From assembly GCA_043228905.1 (NCBI GenBank), contig JBHGNT010000012.1, forward strand, positions 16,058,001 through 16,122,000: 64,000 bases of DNA, read 5' to 3'. Positions 1-7,981 of this stretch are shown in pieces (position 1 is the stretch's first letter; each line of letters begins with the position of its first letter). This DNA is from Azolla caroliniana (Eukaryota > Polypodiophyta). The position numbers and the translations under genes were made by a program. A model generated the notes under the pieces. It was not told the origin of the DNA, ran no database searches, and worked only from the letters and a program-made list of their open reading frames with translations.

Positions 1-417
1 ACTTTTCTTTTCCTCACTATTTCTGTTTTCAAGCCCCAAATTTCACATACAAGATATTCTTGGAAAGCTCTTTGGGTTAGCTTTCTTATGCATCTTTTCT
101 TTTCTAATTTGGACATCTAGTGAGGAAATTATGAGCTTTTTTCTCTACTGTGCTCCTCATATCCACGCGTGCTCTTTTTTTTTTCTCTCCATCTTTTTAT
201 CTACTTTTCTCTACTTTTGAAAGCCGCCTCTAACTTAATATTCATCATTATTTATTGTAAGGTTCAATCCTTTGACCTTTTATTTATAAGGAATTATCTT
301 TGGCAAAATGAAAAAGTATTTTTGCTAACAATAAAGTTGACTTCACAATACTAGTTTATTTTAACTACTATTTTGCTTCTTTTCGAGGGTGGTTTCACAC
401 TATGTGTTAGAAACATC
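1..417. other. AT-rich flank, no gene seen
   Basis: This stretch is pyrimidine- and AT-rich with no open frame resembling a known protein. It borders the Copia relic that begins near 418. I see no promoter, RNA gene or repeat with recognisable boundaries. Confidence 0.5.
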
Positions 418-489
418 ACGACAACGTTGACGAAGGTGTTGTCAGTAGACAGGTTGAATGTGTGCCAACAAAGAGTCGGACTGGTGATG
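418..489 (+). pseudogene. Copia RNase H C-terminus relic, left half
   Basis: Translation gives the end of a Copia polyprotein (LTKVLSVDRLNVCQQRVGLVM). It aligns with the end of the intact element's RNase H (LTKVLTPDKLEACRKRIGL). The frame resumes after the inserted element at 5667 as FPIPE followed by TGA. The relic is therefore the interrupted 3' end of an older related Copia, and its TGATG served as the target site. A second copy of the same sequence lies at 7363-7575. Confidence 0.8.
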
Positions 490-729
490 TGTTGGGATTT
501 TCGGTCCCTCCGGATGGGATGTCCGGAGATGAATGACGGCAGGCCTGGCCCCGGTTTCGGAGCCGGATGATGAAGACCCCGGCTACGGAGCCGGATGACG
601 AAGACCCCGGCTATGGAGCCGGATGACGTATGTACCCGGAGAGAGATCCGGATGCGGGGACATATTTGTGAATATGTTTGCCAAGGGCCCTTGAGGCTAT
701 ATTTGTAAATAGCCCGAAAGTCATATGTG

Positions 730-736
730 TATAAAT
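730..736 (+). promoter_or_regulatory. TATA box in the Copia LTR
   Basis: TATAAAT lies in the context TGTGTATAAATATGAC inside the 5' LTR. It is the expected core promoter of the element, placing transcription start some 30 bp downstream. The same sequence is present in the 3' LTR, and equivalent boxes occur in the related LTRs at 5862-6424 and 7576-7981. Confidence 0.7.
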
Positions 737-1078
737 ATGACTTAGGGCAAATAGTTTTTGTGTTGTTGATCATTTTTCTGTTTTTCCACTCAAGAGGAGT
801 GAAGAGTGAGCAGCCGTGAGAGAGAGAGAGAGAGAGAGAGATAGAGCGTGAGAGAGGAAGAGGACGACGCCTCTTTGTATTTTCCGCCGCCTGTGGCGAG
901 GACAGCGAGCTCAAGGTCGTCGCCTTGCAGCTCGCCATTGTATACTTCTCTGTGTATAGTGGTGGTTCGGAGTCTTGTACTCCCGTGGTTTTTCCCGTTT
1001 AGGGTTTCCACGTTAATCCCTGCGTATTTGTGTTTCTCTCTGTGGTTTCCTATTTTCTGCTGCATTGATTCGCGCTTA

Positions 1079-1094
1079 CTCGGTTGTGGCCGAG
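1079..1094 (+). other. Conserved hairpin near the U5 end
   Basis: CTCGGTTGTGGCCGAG forms a 5-bp stem with a TTGTGG loop, 35 bp before the LTR end. The identical sequence is in the 3' LTR at 5611-5626 and on the minus strand at 5876-5891. The solo LTR at 30701-31314 has the same loop with a changed but still paired stem (minus strand, 30714-30729). Function is not known to me. Confidence 0.6.
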
Positions 1095-1132
1095 TGAAGA
1101 AGGAGAATCGAAGCGTCGATTTTCCATCAAAG

Positions 1133-1144
1133 TGGTATCAGAGC
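1133..1144 (+). other. Primer-binding site, initiator tRNA-Met
   Basis: TGGTATCAGAGC matches the complement of the 3' end of plant initiator tRNA-Met. It sits three bases after the 5' LTR, as expected for minus-strand priming. Confidence 0.95.
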
Positions 1145-1159
1145 GAGTTGCTGCAGAAA

Positions 1160-4100
1160 ATGGAAGGCGGCGGCAACGGGCAGCCGGGGATGATGGTGCT
1201 GACTGCGCAGAATTACGCCGACTGGAAGATCAAGATGGAGGATCTTCTGATTGTTCGGGACCTGTACGAACCGATTGACAGGTCGGAAATACCGAAAGGG
1301 GTACTTGAGTCGGAATGGAGGCTTCTGAACCGGAAAGCCGTTGCAACCATTCGGCAATACGTCGACGTGAGCGTTCTACAACATGTGGCGAACGACACCA
1401 ACGCATATGAGATGTGGCGGAAGCTGTCGGGCCTCTACGAGAGGAAAAATGCGTTGAACCGGACCTCCCTGATGAGGAAGATAGTGAATCTCAAGTACCG
1501 GGACGGCGAGAGTATGGTGGAACACGTAAGCACGTTCATGGGATTCGTGAATCAGCTTGCGGCGATCAAGTTCCCGTTGGAGGATGCAATGCAAGCCATC
1601 ATCCTGATGTGTACATTGCCGGAAAGCTGGGAGAACTTGGTGGTGACTCTCAGCACCTCCTGCACGGAAGATAACTTGTCCTTACAAACGGTAAAGACAA
1701 GTATTTTGAACGAAGAAGCGCGTCGGAGAGATAAAGAACCGGCCTCCGACTCGAAGGCGCTGCTTACCGAATCGGATCGGGGAAGACAATGGAACCGGAG
1801 TCCGCAAAGACGGGAGAAGTCGGGGACCCGGTCGCAGTCAAGAGGAAGACCCACATGCTTCCACTGTGGGAAGCCGGGGCACTTCCGAAAGAATTGTCGG
1901 CATTACCGAAAAGACAACGGAGCCGACGACACCGATTCGAAGAAGTCACCGGAGAGAAACGGTGCATACCAGGGAGCCATGGACCGGAGAGGTCCGGATC
2001 GGAGAGGGCAGGACCGGAAAGGAACGACGGCACTCGCGGCAAGTGAAGAGGAGATCATGCTCATCACCGAAGAAGGTGAACTAAACATTGCCGGCGATGA
2101 GACGACCTGGGTGGTCGATTCCGGAGCATCGTTCCACCTGACCCCGGAAAGAAGATACTTTTCATCCTACACAGCCGGTGAGCATGGCTGTGTTCGGATG
2201 GGAAATGAAGGTACGTGCCGGATTGCCGGCATCGGAGACGTGTGGTTGACAACCCCGACCGGATGCAAAATGCTGCTGAAGGATGTCCGACACGTTCCGG
2301 AGGTTCGATTGAACCTGATTTCGGCCGGGAGGCTAGACGATGAAGGCTACACAGGTAGCATCCGGAACGGCGTAATGAAGTTCAGCAAGGGTAGCCTGAT
2401 AGTGGCTCGGGCCCGGAAAGACAACACACTATACCTGATGAATGCCCGGTTATGTCCGGAAGAGCTGAACGTGGCAGCCGACACTGCCGGTGAGCTGTGG
2501 CACAAGAGACTGTGCCACATGAGTGAGAAGGGGATGAAGAGGCTTGCAGAAGACAACCTCATTCCAGTGAAGCATGTGCACCTGGAGAAGTGCACCGATT
2601 GCCTGGCCGGTAAGCAGAACCGAGCCTCCTTCCACTCAAGGCCACCGACGAGACGTAGCGCACCATTGGAGTTGGTGCACACTGATGTGTGTCAGGTAGA
2701 AACGAAGTCACATGGCGGAGCCCAGTACTTCGTAACATTCATTGATGATTACAGTCGGAAGCTGTGGACGGCACCGTTGAAGACAAAGGACCAAGTGTTG
2801 TGCGTCTTCAGAGAACTCCACGCGAGAGTGGAAAGGGAATCCGGCAAGAAGCTGAAAGCGATACGAGCGGATAACGGAGGGGAATACCGGGGGCAGTTCC
2901 AGGAGTACTGTCGCTCGAAGGGAATCCGGCTTGAGTTTACTGTGCCGAAGACGCCGGAACTAAACGGGCTGGCGGAGAGGATGAACCGGACCATAATGGA
3001 GAGGGTCCGGAGTATGCTGGCACATGCGAAATTACCCAAGGGGTTTTGGGCTGAGGCAATGTCGACGGCGACATACGTGATAAACAGATCACCCTCAGCA
3101 CCTTTGGACGGAGACACGCCGCAGAAAGTGTGGACCGGTAAGGAAGTGTCCTACCGGCATCTGAAGGTGTTCGGGTGTCTCGCATACGTGCATGTGGCAA
3201 AGGACCAGAGAGGAAAGCTAGATCCAAAGACCCGGCCATGCATATTCCTCGGTTACGGCGATGACGAGTTCGGCTACCGAGTATGGGACCCGGTCGACAA
3301 GAAGATATTCCGGAGTCGTGATATCATCTTCATGGAGAACAAGACACTCGCCGACTGGGAGTCGGAGAAGAAGATGAAGAGCTCCAAGTCGACCGGTGAG
3401 GATCAACTCTACGAGGAGCAGTCCCGACCGGCAAGGGACCGGTTAGCACTCGAGGACCCGGCCGAAGACGGTGAAGAAACAGAACCGGCCGAAGAAGATG
3501 AAAACGATACCGGAACCGGCCCCGATCCCGAAATGGATTCGGATGAAGAAGAAGAATCGGAAGAACCGGTTACCGAAGCTCCCGAACGGAGATATCCTCT
3601 AAGAGAGAGAAGGGCCCCCCGGAGATTTCCGGAACCAGAGCACGTGCTGCTAACCGACGAGGGGGAGCCGGAGAGCTTTGAAGAAGCGAAGCATGACACC
3701 CATAGCCGCAGGTGGTTAAGTGCCATGCAGGAGGAGATGGATTCCCTGCATGAGAACCACACATATGAACTTGTGGAGCTGCCGAAAGGAAAACGGGCAC
3801 TCCGTAACAAGTGGGTGTTCAAGCTGAAACCGGGAGATGCCGAAAACCCCCCGAGATACAAAGCCAGGATCGTGGTGAAGGGGTTTCAGCAGAAGAAGGG
3901 CGTCGACTTCGACGAGATATTTGCCCCGGTAGTGAAGATGACCTCCATCCGGACGGTGCTGAGCATAGCGGCAAGCATGGACCTCGAGGTAGAACAGATG
4001 GACGTGAAAACGGCATTCCTTCATGGTGACCTCGAAGAAGAGATCTACATGCAGCAACCGGAAGGATTCGAGAAGAAAGGGAAGGAGCACCTGGTATGCC

Positions 4101-5236
4101 GGTTGAAGAAGAGCCTTTACGGACTGAAGCAGGCTCCCCGGCAATGGTACCGGAAGTTCGACTCCTTCATGACCGACGAAGGGTACCTCAAAACGCAGTC
4201 CGACCACTGCGTGTTTGTGAAGAAGTTCGAAGGAGGAGACTTTCTAATACTCCTCCTGTACGTGGACGACATGTTGATCGTCGGACGGGACCAGGTCAAG
4301 ATACGGATGCTGAAGAAGGCTCTTCACCGAACCTTCTCAATGAAGGACCTGGGTTCGGCGAGACAAATACTAAGGATGCACATCATCCGGGACCGGAAGA
4401 AGAAGCAGTTGTGGCTGTCACAGGAGAAGTACGTGACGAAGGTGCTTCACCGGTTCAACATGTCGGAAGCAAGACCGGTCGGATCGACCCTCCCGGCAAA
4501 CTGCAAGCTGTCCAGCAAGCAAAGCCCCAAGACAAAGGCTGAGAAGGAGGACATGTTGAAAGTACCATATGCCTCTGCCGTCGGGAGCTTGATGTACGCA
4601 ATGGTGTGTACCCGACCGGACATCGGATATGCAGTCGGAGTGGTGAGCCGGTACATGAGCAATCCCGGCAAAGAGCATTGGAACGCGGCCAAGTGGATAC
4701 TCCGATACCTGAAGGGCACGGCAAACGTGTGCCTCCGATTCGGCTCCGGTAAGCCCGAACTCGACGGCTTCACCGATTCGGATATGTCGGCTGATGCAGA
4801 TACCAGCCGGTCCACATCAGGGTATGTGATGACGTATGCAGGGGGAGCTGTTTCATGGCAGTCGAGGCTGCAGAAGACGGTTGCGTTGTCAACCACGGAG
4901 GCGGAGTACATGGCGGCTGTTGAAGCCGGCAAGGAAATAATATGGATGAAGGACTTCATTAGAGAGCTCGGTATCCGACAGGAGGAGTACCGACTCTACT
5001 GCGACAGTCAGAGTGCAATCCACCTTGCGAAGAACGCGGCCTATCACTCCCGGACGAAGCACATCCAGCGTAGATACCACTGGATCCGGGAAAGGATAGA
5101 AGACAAGGAGTTCGTGCTGACGAAGATCCACACGGACGAGAACGGGTCGGATATGCTGACCAAGGTACTTACACCCGACAAGCTGGAAGCATGCCGGAAG
5201 AGGATCGGATTGGAGAGACATCCCATGCCGAAGTGA
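1160..5236 (+). CDS. Copia Gag-Pol polyprotein, intact
   Basis: This 1358-residue polyprotein encodes everything needed for copying and inserting the element. The ATG at 1160 was chosen because it follows the PBS and begins a typical UBN2 Gag (MEGGGNGQPGMM); the open frame extends upstream to 848, but that part is LTR. In order: Gag/UBN2 (about 20-210), CCHC zinc knuckle CFHCGKPGHFRKNC (from 233), protease VVDSGASFH (D320), HHCC zinc region (from 445), integrase with D509, D571 and E606, acidic linker, RT with YVDD (aspartates from 1036), and RNase H with D1206, STTEAEY and D1282. No stop or frameshift interrupts it. The TGA abuts the polypurine tract. Gag and Pol share one frame, usual for plant Copia, so no frameshift signal is expected. 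Confidence 0.96.
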   Translation: MEGGGNGQPGMMVLTAQNYADWKIKMEDLLIVRDLYEPIDRSEIPKGVLESEWRLLNRKAVATIRQYVDVSVLQHVANDTNAYEMWRKLSGLYERKNALNRTSLMRKIVNLKYRDGESMVEHVSTFMGFVNQLAAIKFPLEDAMQAIILMCTLPESWENLVVTLSTSCTEDNLSLQTVKTSILNEEARRRDKEPASDSKALLTESDRGRQWNRSPQRREKSGTRSQSRGRPTCFHCGKPGHFRKNCRHYRKDNGADDTDSKKSPERNGAYQGAMDRRGPDRRGQDRKGTTALAASEEEIMLITEEGELNIAGDETTWVVDSGASFHLTPERRYFSSYTAGEHGCVRMGNEGTCRIAGIGDVWLTTPTGCKMLLKDVRHVPEVRLNLISAGRLDDEGYTGSIRNGVMKFSKGSLIVARARKDNTLYLMNARLCPEELNVAADTAGELWHKRLCHMSEKGMKRLAEDNLIPVKHVHLEKCTDCLAGKQNRASFHSRPPTRRSAPLELVHTDVCQVETKSHGGAQYFVTFIDDYSRKLWTAPLKTKDQVLCVFRELHARVERESGKKLKAIRADNGGEYRGQFQEYCRSKGIRLEFTVPKTPELNGLAERMNRTIMERVRSMLAHAKLPKGFWAEAMSTATYVINRSPSAPLDGDTPQKVWTGKEVSYRHLKVFGCLAYVHVAKDQRGKLDPKTRPCIFLGYGDDEFGYRVWDPVDKKIFRSRDIIFMENKTLADWESEKKMKSSKSTGEDQLYEEQSRPARDRLALEDPAEDGEETEPAEEDENDTGTGPDPEMDSDEEEESEEPVTEAPERRYPLRERRAPRRFPEPEHVLLTDEGEPESFEEAKHDTHSRRWLSAMQEEMDSLHENHTYELVELPKGKRALRNKWVFKLKPGDAENPPRYKARIVVKGFQQKKGVDFDEIFAPVVKMTSIRTVLSIAASMDLEVEQMDVKTAFLHGDLEEEIYMQQPEGFEKKGKEHLVCRLKKSLYGLKQAPRQWYRKFDSFMTDEGYLKTQSDHCVFVKKFEGGDFLILLLYVDDMLIVGRDQVKIRMLKKALHRTFSMKDLGSARQILRMHIIRDRKKKQLWLSQEKYVTKVLHRFNMSEARPVGSTLPANCKLSSKQSPKTKAEKEDMLKVPYASAVGSLMYAMVCTRPDIGYAVGVVSRYMSNPGKEHWNAAKWILRYLKGTANVCLRFGSGKPELDGFTDSDMSADADTSRSTSGYVMTYAGGAVSWQSRLQKTVALSTTEAEYMAAVEAGKEIIWMKDFIRELGIRQEEYRLYCDSQSAIHLAKNAAYHSRTKHIQRRYHWIRERIEDKEFVLTKIHTDENGSDMLTKVLTPDKLEACRKRIGLERHPMPK

Positions 5237-5244
5237 AGGGGGAG
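5236..5244 (+). other. Polypurine tract
   Basis: AAGGGGGAG immediately follows the polyprotein stop and precedes the 3' LTR. It is the expected plus-strand primer. Confidence 0.85.
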
Positions 5245-5246
5245 TT

Positions 5247-5661
5247 TGTTGGGATTTTCGGTCCCTCCGGATGGGATGTCCGGAGATGAATGACGGCAGG
5301 CCTGGCCCCGGTTTCGGAGCCGGATGACGAAGACCCCGGCTACGGAGCCGGATGACGTATGTACCCGGAGAGAGATCCGGATGCGGGGACATATTTGTGA
5401 ATATGTTTGCCAAGGGCCCTTGAGGCTATATTTGTAAATAGCCCGAAAGTCATATGTGTATAAATATGACTTAGGGCAAATAGTTTTTGTGTTGTTGATC
5501 ATTTTTCTGTTTTTCCACTCAAGAGGAGTGAAGAGTGAGCAGCCGTGAGAGAGAGAGATTTGTGTTTCTCTCTGTGGTTTCCTATTTTCTGCTGCATTGA
5601 TTCGCGCTTACTCGGTTGTGGCCGAGTGAAGAAGGAGAATCGAAGCGTCGATTTTCCATCA
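5247..5661 (+). repeat. 3' LTR of the intact Copia, internally deleted
   Basis: The 415-bp LTR matches the 5' LTR but lacks one 28-bp unit and about 197 bp after the GA repeat, jumping from GAGAGAGAT to TTGTGTTTCTC. Its end and the TGATG duplication are intact. The two LTRs are copied from one template during reverse transcription, so the deletion probably arose after insertion. Confidence 0.95.
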
Positions 5662-5732
5662 TGATGTTCCCCATCCCGGAGTGAAGGGAGAGTTTGTTGG
5701 GAAATAGGCCCCTCCGAATGGGATGTGCTGGC
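5662..5732 (+). pseudogene. Copia relic, right half, with truncated LTR start
   Basis: This continues the relic at 418-489: codons for FPIPE and TGA, a degenerate polypurine tract, then an LTR start at 5695 (TGTTGGGAAATAGGCCCC). The LTR is cut at about 5732, where the sequence switches to the antisense start of another Copia gag. Confidence 0.8.
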
Positions 5733-5833
5733 AGCCAGAGATCTTTGACCACGAGCATGTCCCTCATCTTCAACTTCCACATTGGGTAGTCGGAGCCGGT
5801 GAGCTTGAACATGTCGCCGAATGATTCTTCCAT
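5733..5833 (-). pseudogene. Copia gag N-terminal fragment
   Basis: Starting from ATG at 5833, about 34 codons read MEESFGDMFKLTGSDYPMWK and onward, the usual opening of a Copia UBN2 Gag. The fragment stops abruptly at the junction with a plus-strand LTR fragment at 5732. It lies just downstream of the PBS at 5844-5856. Confidence 0.8.
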
Positions 5834-5843
5834 TTTCTTGTTC

Positions 5844-5856
5844 GCTCTTTATACCA
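5844..5856 (-). other. Degenerate primer-binding site
   Basis: TGGTATAAAGAGC on the minus strand resembles the tRNA-Met PBS with small changes. It follows the end of the antisense LTR by a few bases. Confidence 0.65.
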
Positions 5857-5861
5857 ATTTG

Positions 5862-6424
5862 TGCCGAAAATAGTGCTCGGCCACAACCGAGTCTTAAACA
5901 ACGAATGGAAGAAAGACAAACTAAAAGTAGATGACATAGGATGTTTGCGTGGAAACCCTAAATGGGAAAAACCACGGGAGCCCATGGACTCCAACTATCA
6001 CTATAAGGGGAGGAATACAATGTGAGACTCAGAGGCAACGACCTCGAGCTCCATGTCTTTGCCAACCGGCCGTTACAACAGAAGACTCGTTCTGTATCTC
6101 TCTCTCTCTCACTCACTGTGTACACATTCAATCAACAACTCTCATCACATACACTCTAACACACTAAAGTGATTACCCTAAGTCATATTTATACTTATAT
6201 GACATTTGGGCTATTTACAAATATAGCCTCGATGGGCTCACTATGAAACATATTTATACATATGTCCTTGGATCCGGTTTGCACCGGATCCATCCGGATT
6301 CACTCGATCCAGTTTCTGGGTCTCATCCGGAACCCTTTCGGATCTAGTTCCTTCATCTAGCTCGTTCGATCCGGCTCCTCCGGTTCTCATCCGGATCCCA
6401 TCCGGAGGGACCGAATTCCCAACA
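5862..6424 (-). repeat. Copia LTR, antisense
   Basis: This 563-bp LTR starts TGTTGGGAATTCGG at 6424 and ends TTTTCGGCA at 5862. It contains a TATA-like GTATAAATATGAC on the minus strand near 6190 and the U5 hairpin at 5876-5891. It is bounded by a polypurine tract on one side and a PBS on the other, which a single element's LTR would not show. Confidence 0.8.
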
Positions 6425-6433
6425 AACTCCCCC

Positions 6434-6949
6434 TTCACTCTGCATCCGAAAATCTCCAAGGGGCTCTTCTCTCTCTGAGAGGGTATCTTTGTCCTTGGTT
6501 TCTGACTACCGGTTCCTCCGTTTGTTCCGAATCCAAATCCGATTCGGGATCTTGTCCGGTTCCGGTGTCTTCTTCTTCTTCTTCTTCTTCGGTCGGTTTG
6601 GTTTCTTGTCCGAATCCGGGTGGTTCGTCAAGTGTCATCCGACTTCTGACTAACATCCGATTTTCAACTGGGTAAGTCCTTGTGCCCTCAAGCCGGTTTT
6701 CATTGGATGATCCGGAGTTCATCACCTTCTTCTCTGACTCCTAGTCGGCAATGGTCCTGTCTTCCATGAAGACTATGTCCCGACTCCGGAACACCTTCTT
6801 GTCAACCACATCCCACACCTGGTAACCGAACTCATCATCGTCGTATCCAAGGAATATGCATGGTTGGATCTTCGGATCCAACTTTGCTCTCTTGTCCTTT
6901 GCGACATGCACATATGCGAGACAACTAAACACCTTCAGATGCCGGAAGG
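6434..6949 (-). pseudogene. Copia integrase C-terminus and linker fragment
   Basis: The minus-strand frame reads RHLKVFSCLAYVHVAKDKR, FLGYDDDEFGYQVWD and RSRDIVFMEDRTIAD, then a TAG, then an acidic linker ending YPLRERRAPWRF. This matches the region between integrase and RT in the intact element. After SDAE comes TGA at 6435-6437, and the polypurine tract follows at once. The whole RT and RNase H region is missing, with the terminal stop-PPT arrangement preserved. Confidence 0.85.
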
Positions 6950-7340
6950 ATTGGGAGACTAAACATATGCGAGACTCCCAATCCATCCGGCGAGCTTCTT
7001 TATCTAGCAAGCTTTATTTTACCCTTGTTAGGGACAACTACTTTCCTTCCGGCCCGGCGTTGCCCAAAGTGACAACTAGCATCTCCCAACTATCTGGAAG
7101 GGAACCGAGCAGGAGCAATGCAAGTACCTCGTTGGCCAGAGGTACTTCAAGCGAAGTTGTTTGGTTTATGAGCCCCTAAAATGTGTTCATGTGCTCCGTC
7201 ATGCTAGATCCGTCCTAGTACCGGAGTCTCACTAAATTCCAGAATACCGAAACCCGATTTATGACGTTTTTACTCTCCAGCATAGTGTCGATTTTCTCCC
7301 AGACCACATGAGCTTTACTTTCTTCAGTGACGTTGTTATA
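6950..7340 (-). pseudogene. Copia gag (UBN2) fragment
   Basis: With stops, the minus strand encodes a UBN2 fragment: HMNTF, LPDSWEMLVVTLGNAGPEGK and LLDKEARRMDWESR, matching LPESWENLVVTLSTS and ILNEEARRRDKE of the intact element. It runs directly into integrase sequence at about 6948, so the rest of gag, protease and most of integrase were deleted. Confidence 0.8.
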
Positions 7341-7362
7341 TAGGCTCATGTCGAGAATTCCC

Positions 7363-7575
7363 AACACCATCCACCTTGCCAAGAATGTTGCCTACCACTC
7401 TAGGACCATTGGCTTAGGGAGAGGGTAGAAGAAAAGGAATTTTCTCTAGTGAAGATTTACACGAACGAAAATGGATCGGACACATTGATGAAGGTGTTGT
7501 CGGTAGAGAAATTGATTGTGTGCCAACAAAGAGTCGGACTGGTAACGTTCCCCATCCCAGAGCGAAGGGAGAGTT
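7363..7575 (+). pseudogene. Copia RNase H C-terminus relic
   Basis: The plus strand encodes IHLAKNVAYHSRT, a frameshift, then VKIYTNENGSDTLMKVL and VCQQRVGL: the end of a Copia RNase H. A polypurine-like GCGAAGGGAGAG precedes the LTR start at 7576. It duplicates the relic at 418-489 plus 5667-5732, with the antisense block between them. Confidence 0.85.
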
Positions 7576-7981
7576 TGTTGGAAAATAGGCCCCTCTGGAT
7601 GGGATGTGCAGGAGTTGGATTCGGACGACATTCGGAAACCGATTGTACCGTTGCCGCATAGGGGCCATATTTGTAAATAGCCCATAATGTGTATGTGTAT
7701 AAATACACCTAGGGCAAATCATTGTGATTTGACAAATAATGATTATTATGCAGTTGTTGTAATTAGTGCATGAAAAAGAGTGCAAATAGAGTGTCAGAGA
7801 GAGAGAGAGAGAGAGTTGTAACTCTGTGGTCATCAGTGGACGAAAAAGTAGTCAAGGTTGTTGCCTTGGAGTTTCTTATTGTATATTCCTCCTACCTTAA
7901 TTATTTTTTTTGGAGTTTGTGAACTCCCATGGTTTTTCCCTTGTAGGGTTTTACACGTTGTCGCGTTATTATGCGCGTGCG
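7576..7981 (+). repeat. Copia LTR, 3' end truncated
   Basis: The LTR begins TGTTGGAAAATAGGCCCC and includes a TATA box (GTGTATAAATACACC, about 7693-7707) and a GA microsatellite (7796-7815). It lacks the U5 end with the hairpin, being cut at 7981 where an antisense LTR begins. Confidence 0.75.

Larger units (their letters stand above)
490..1129 (+). repeat. 5' LTR of the intact Copia
   Basis: The 640-bp repeat begins TGTTGGGATTTTCGG and ends TTTTCCATCA. Near 560-625 there are two units of a 28-bp repeat (core GAAGACCCCGGCTACGGAG); the 3' LTR has one fewer. A GA microsatellite lies at about 818-841. Roughly 197 bp following it are absent from the 3' LTR. Confidence 0.95.
490..5661 (+). mobile_element. 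Complete Ty1/copia retrotransposon
   Basis: The 5.17-kb element has a 5' LTR at 490-1129, a primer-binding site at 1133-1144, one long polyprotein frame at 1160-5236, a polypurine tract at 5236-5244 and a 3' LTR at 5247-5661. Both ends carry TG...CA, and the flanks are a perfect TGATG duplication (485-489 and 5662-5666). Outside two indels the LTRs are essentially identical, so insertion was recent. The order protease, integrase, RT, RNase H defines Copia. GC content is well above the AT-rich neighbourhood. The element sits in the last codons of a related, older Copia. All catalytic motifs look intact, so it could be autonomous; expression cannot be judged from sequence. Confidence 0.97.
5733..7345 (-). 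mobile_element. Deleted Copia relic, antisense
   Basis: Read on the minus strand this block holds a Gag fragment, an integrase C-terminus with linker, a polypurine tract, a whole LTR, a primer-binding site and the start of another gag. RT and RNase H are gone. Both ends are abrupt junctions to plus-strand Copia relics. One LTR lies between a 3' end and a 5' end, so this is either a tandem pair sharing an LTR or a rearranged junction of two insertions. Confidence 0.8.

Noticed and set aside
351-938. 195-codon minus-strand frame across the 5' LTR
   Set aside because: It overlaps the LTR antisense, ends in CT microsatellite-derived Ser/Leu runs and has no recognisable domain.
848-1159. Upstream extension of the Copia polyprotein frame
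   Set aside because: This in-frame stretch lies in the LTR and across the PBS. The UBN2 Gag clearly starts at 1160.
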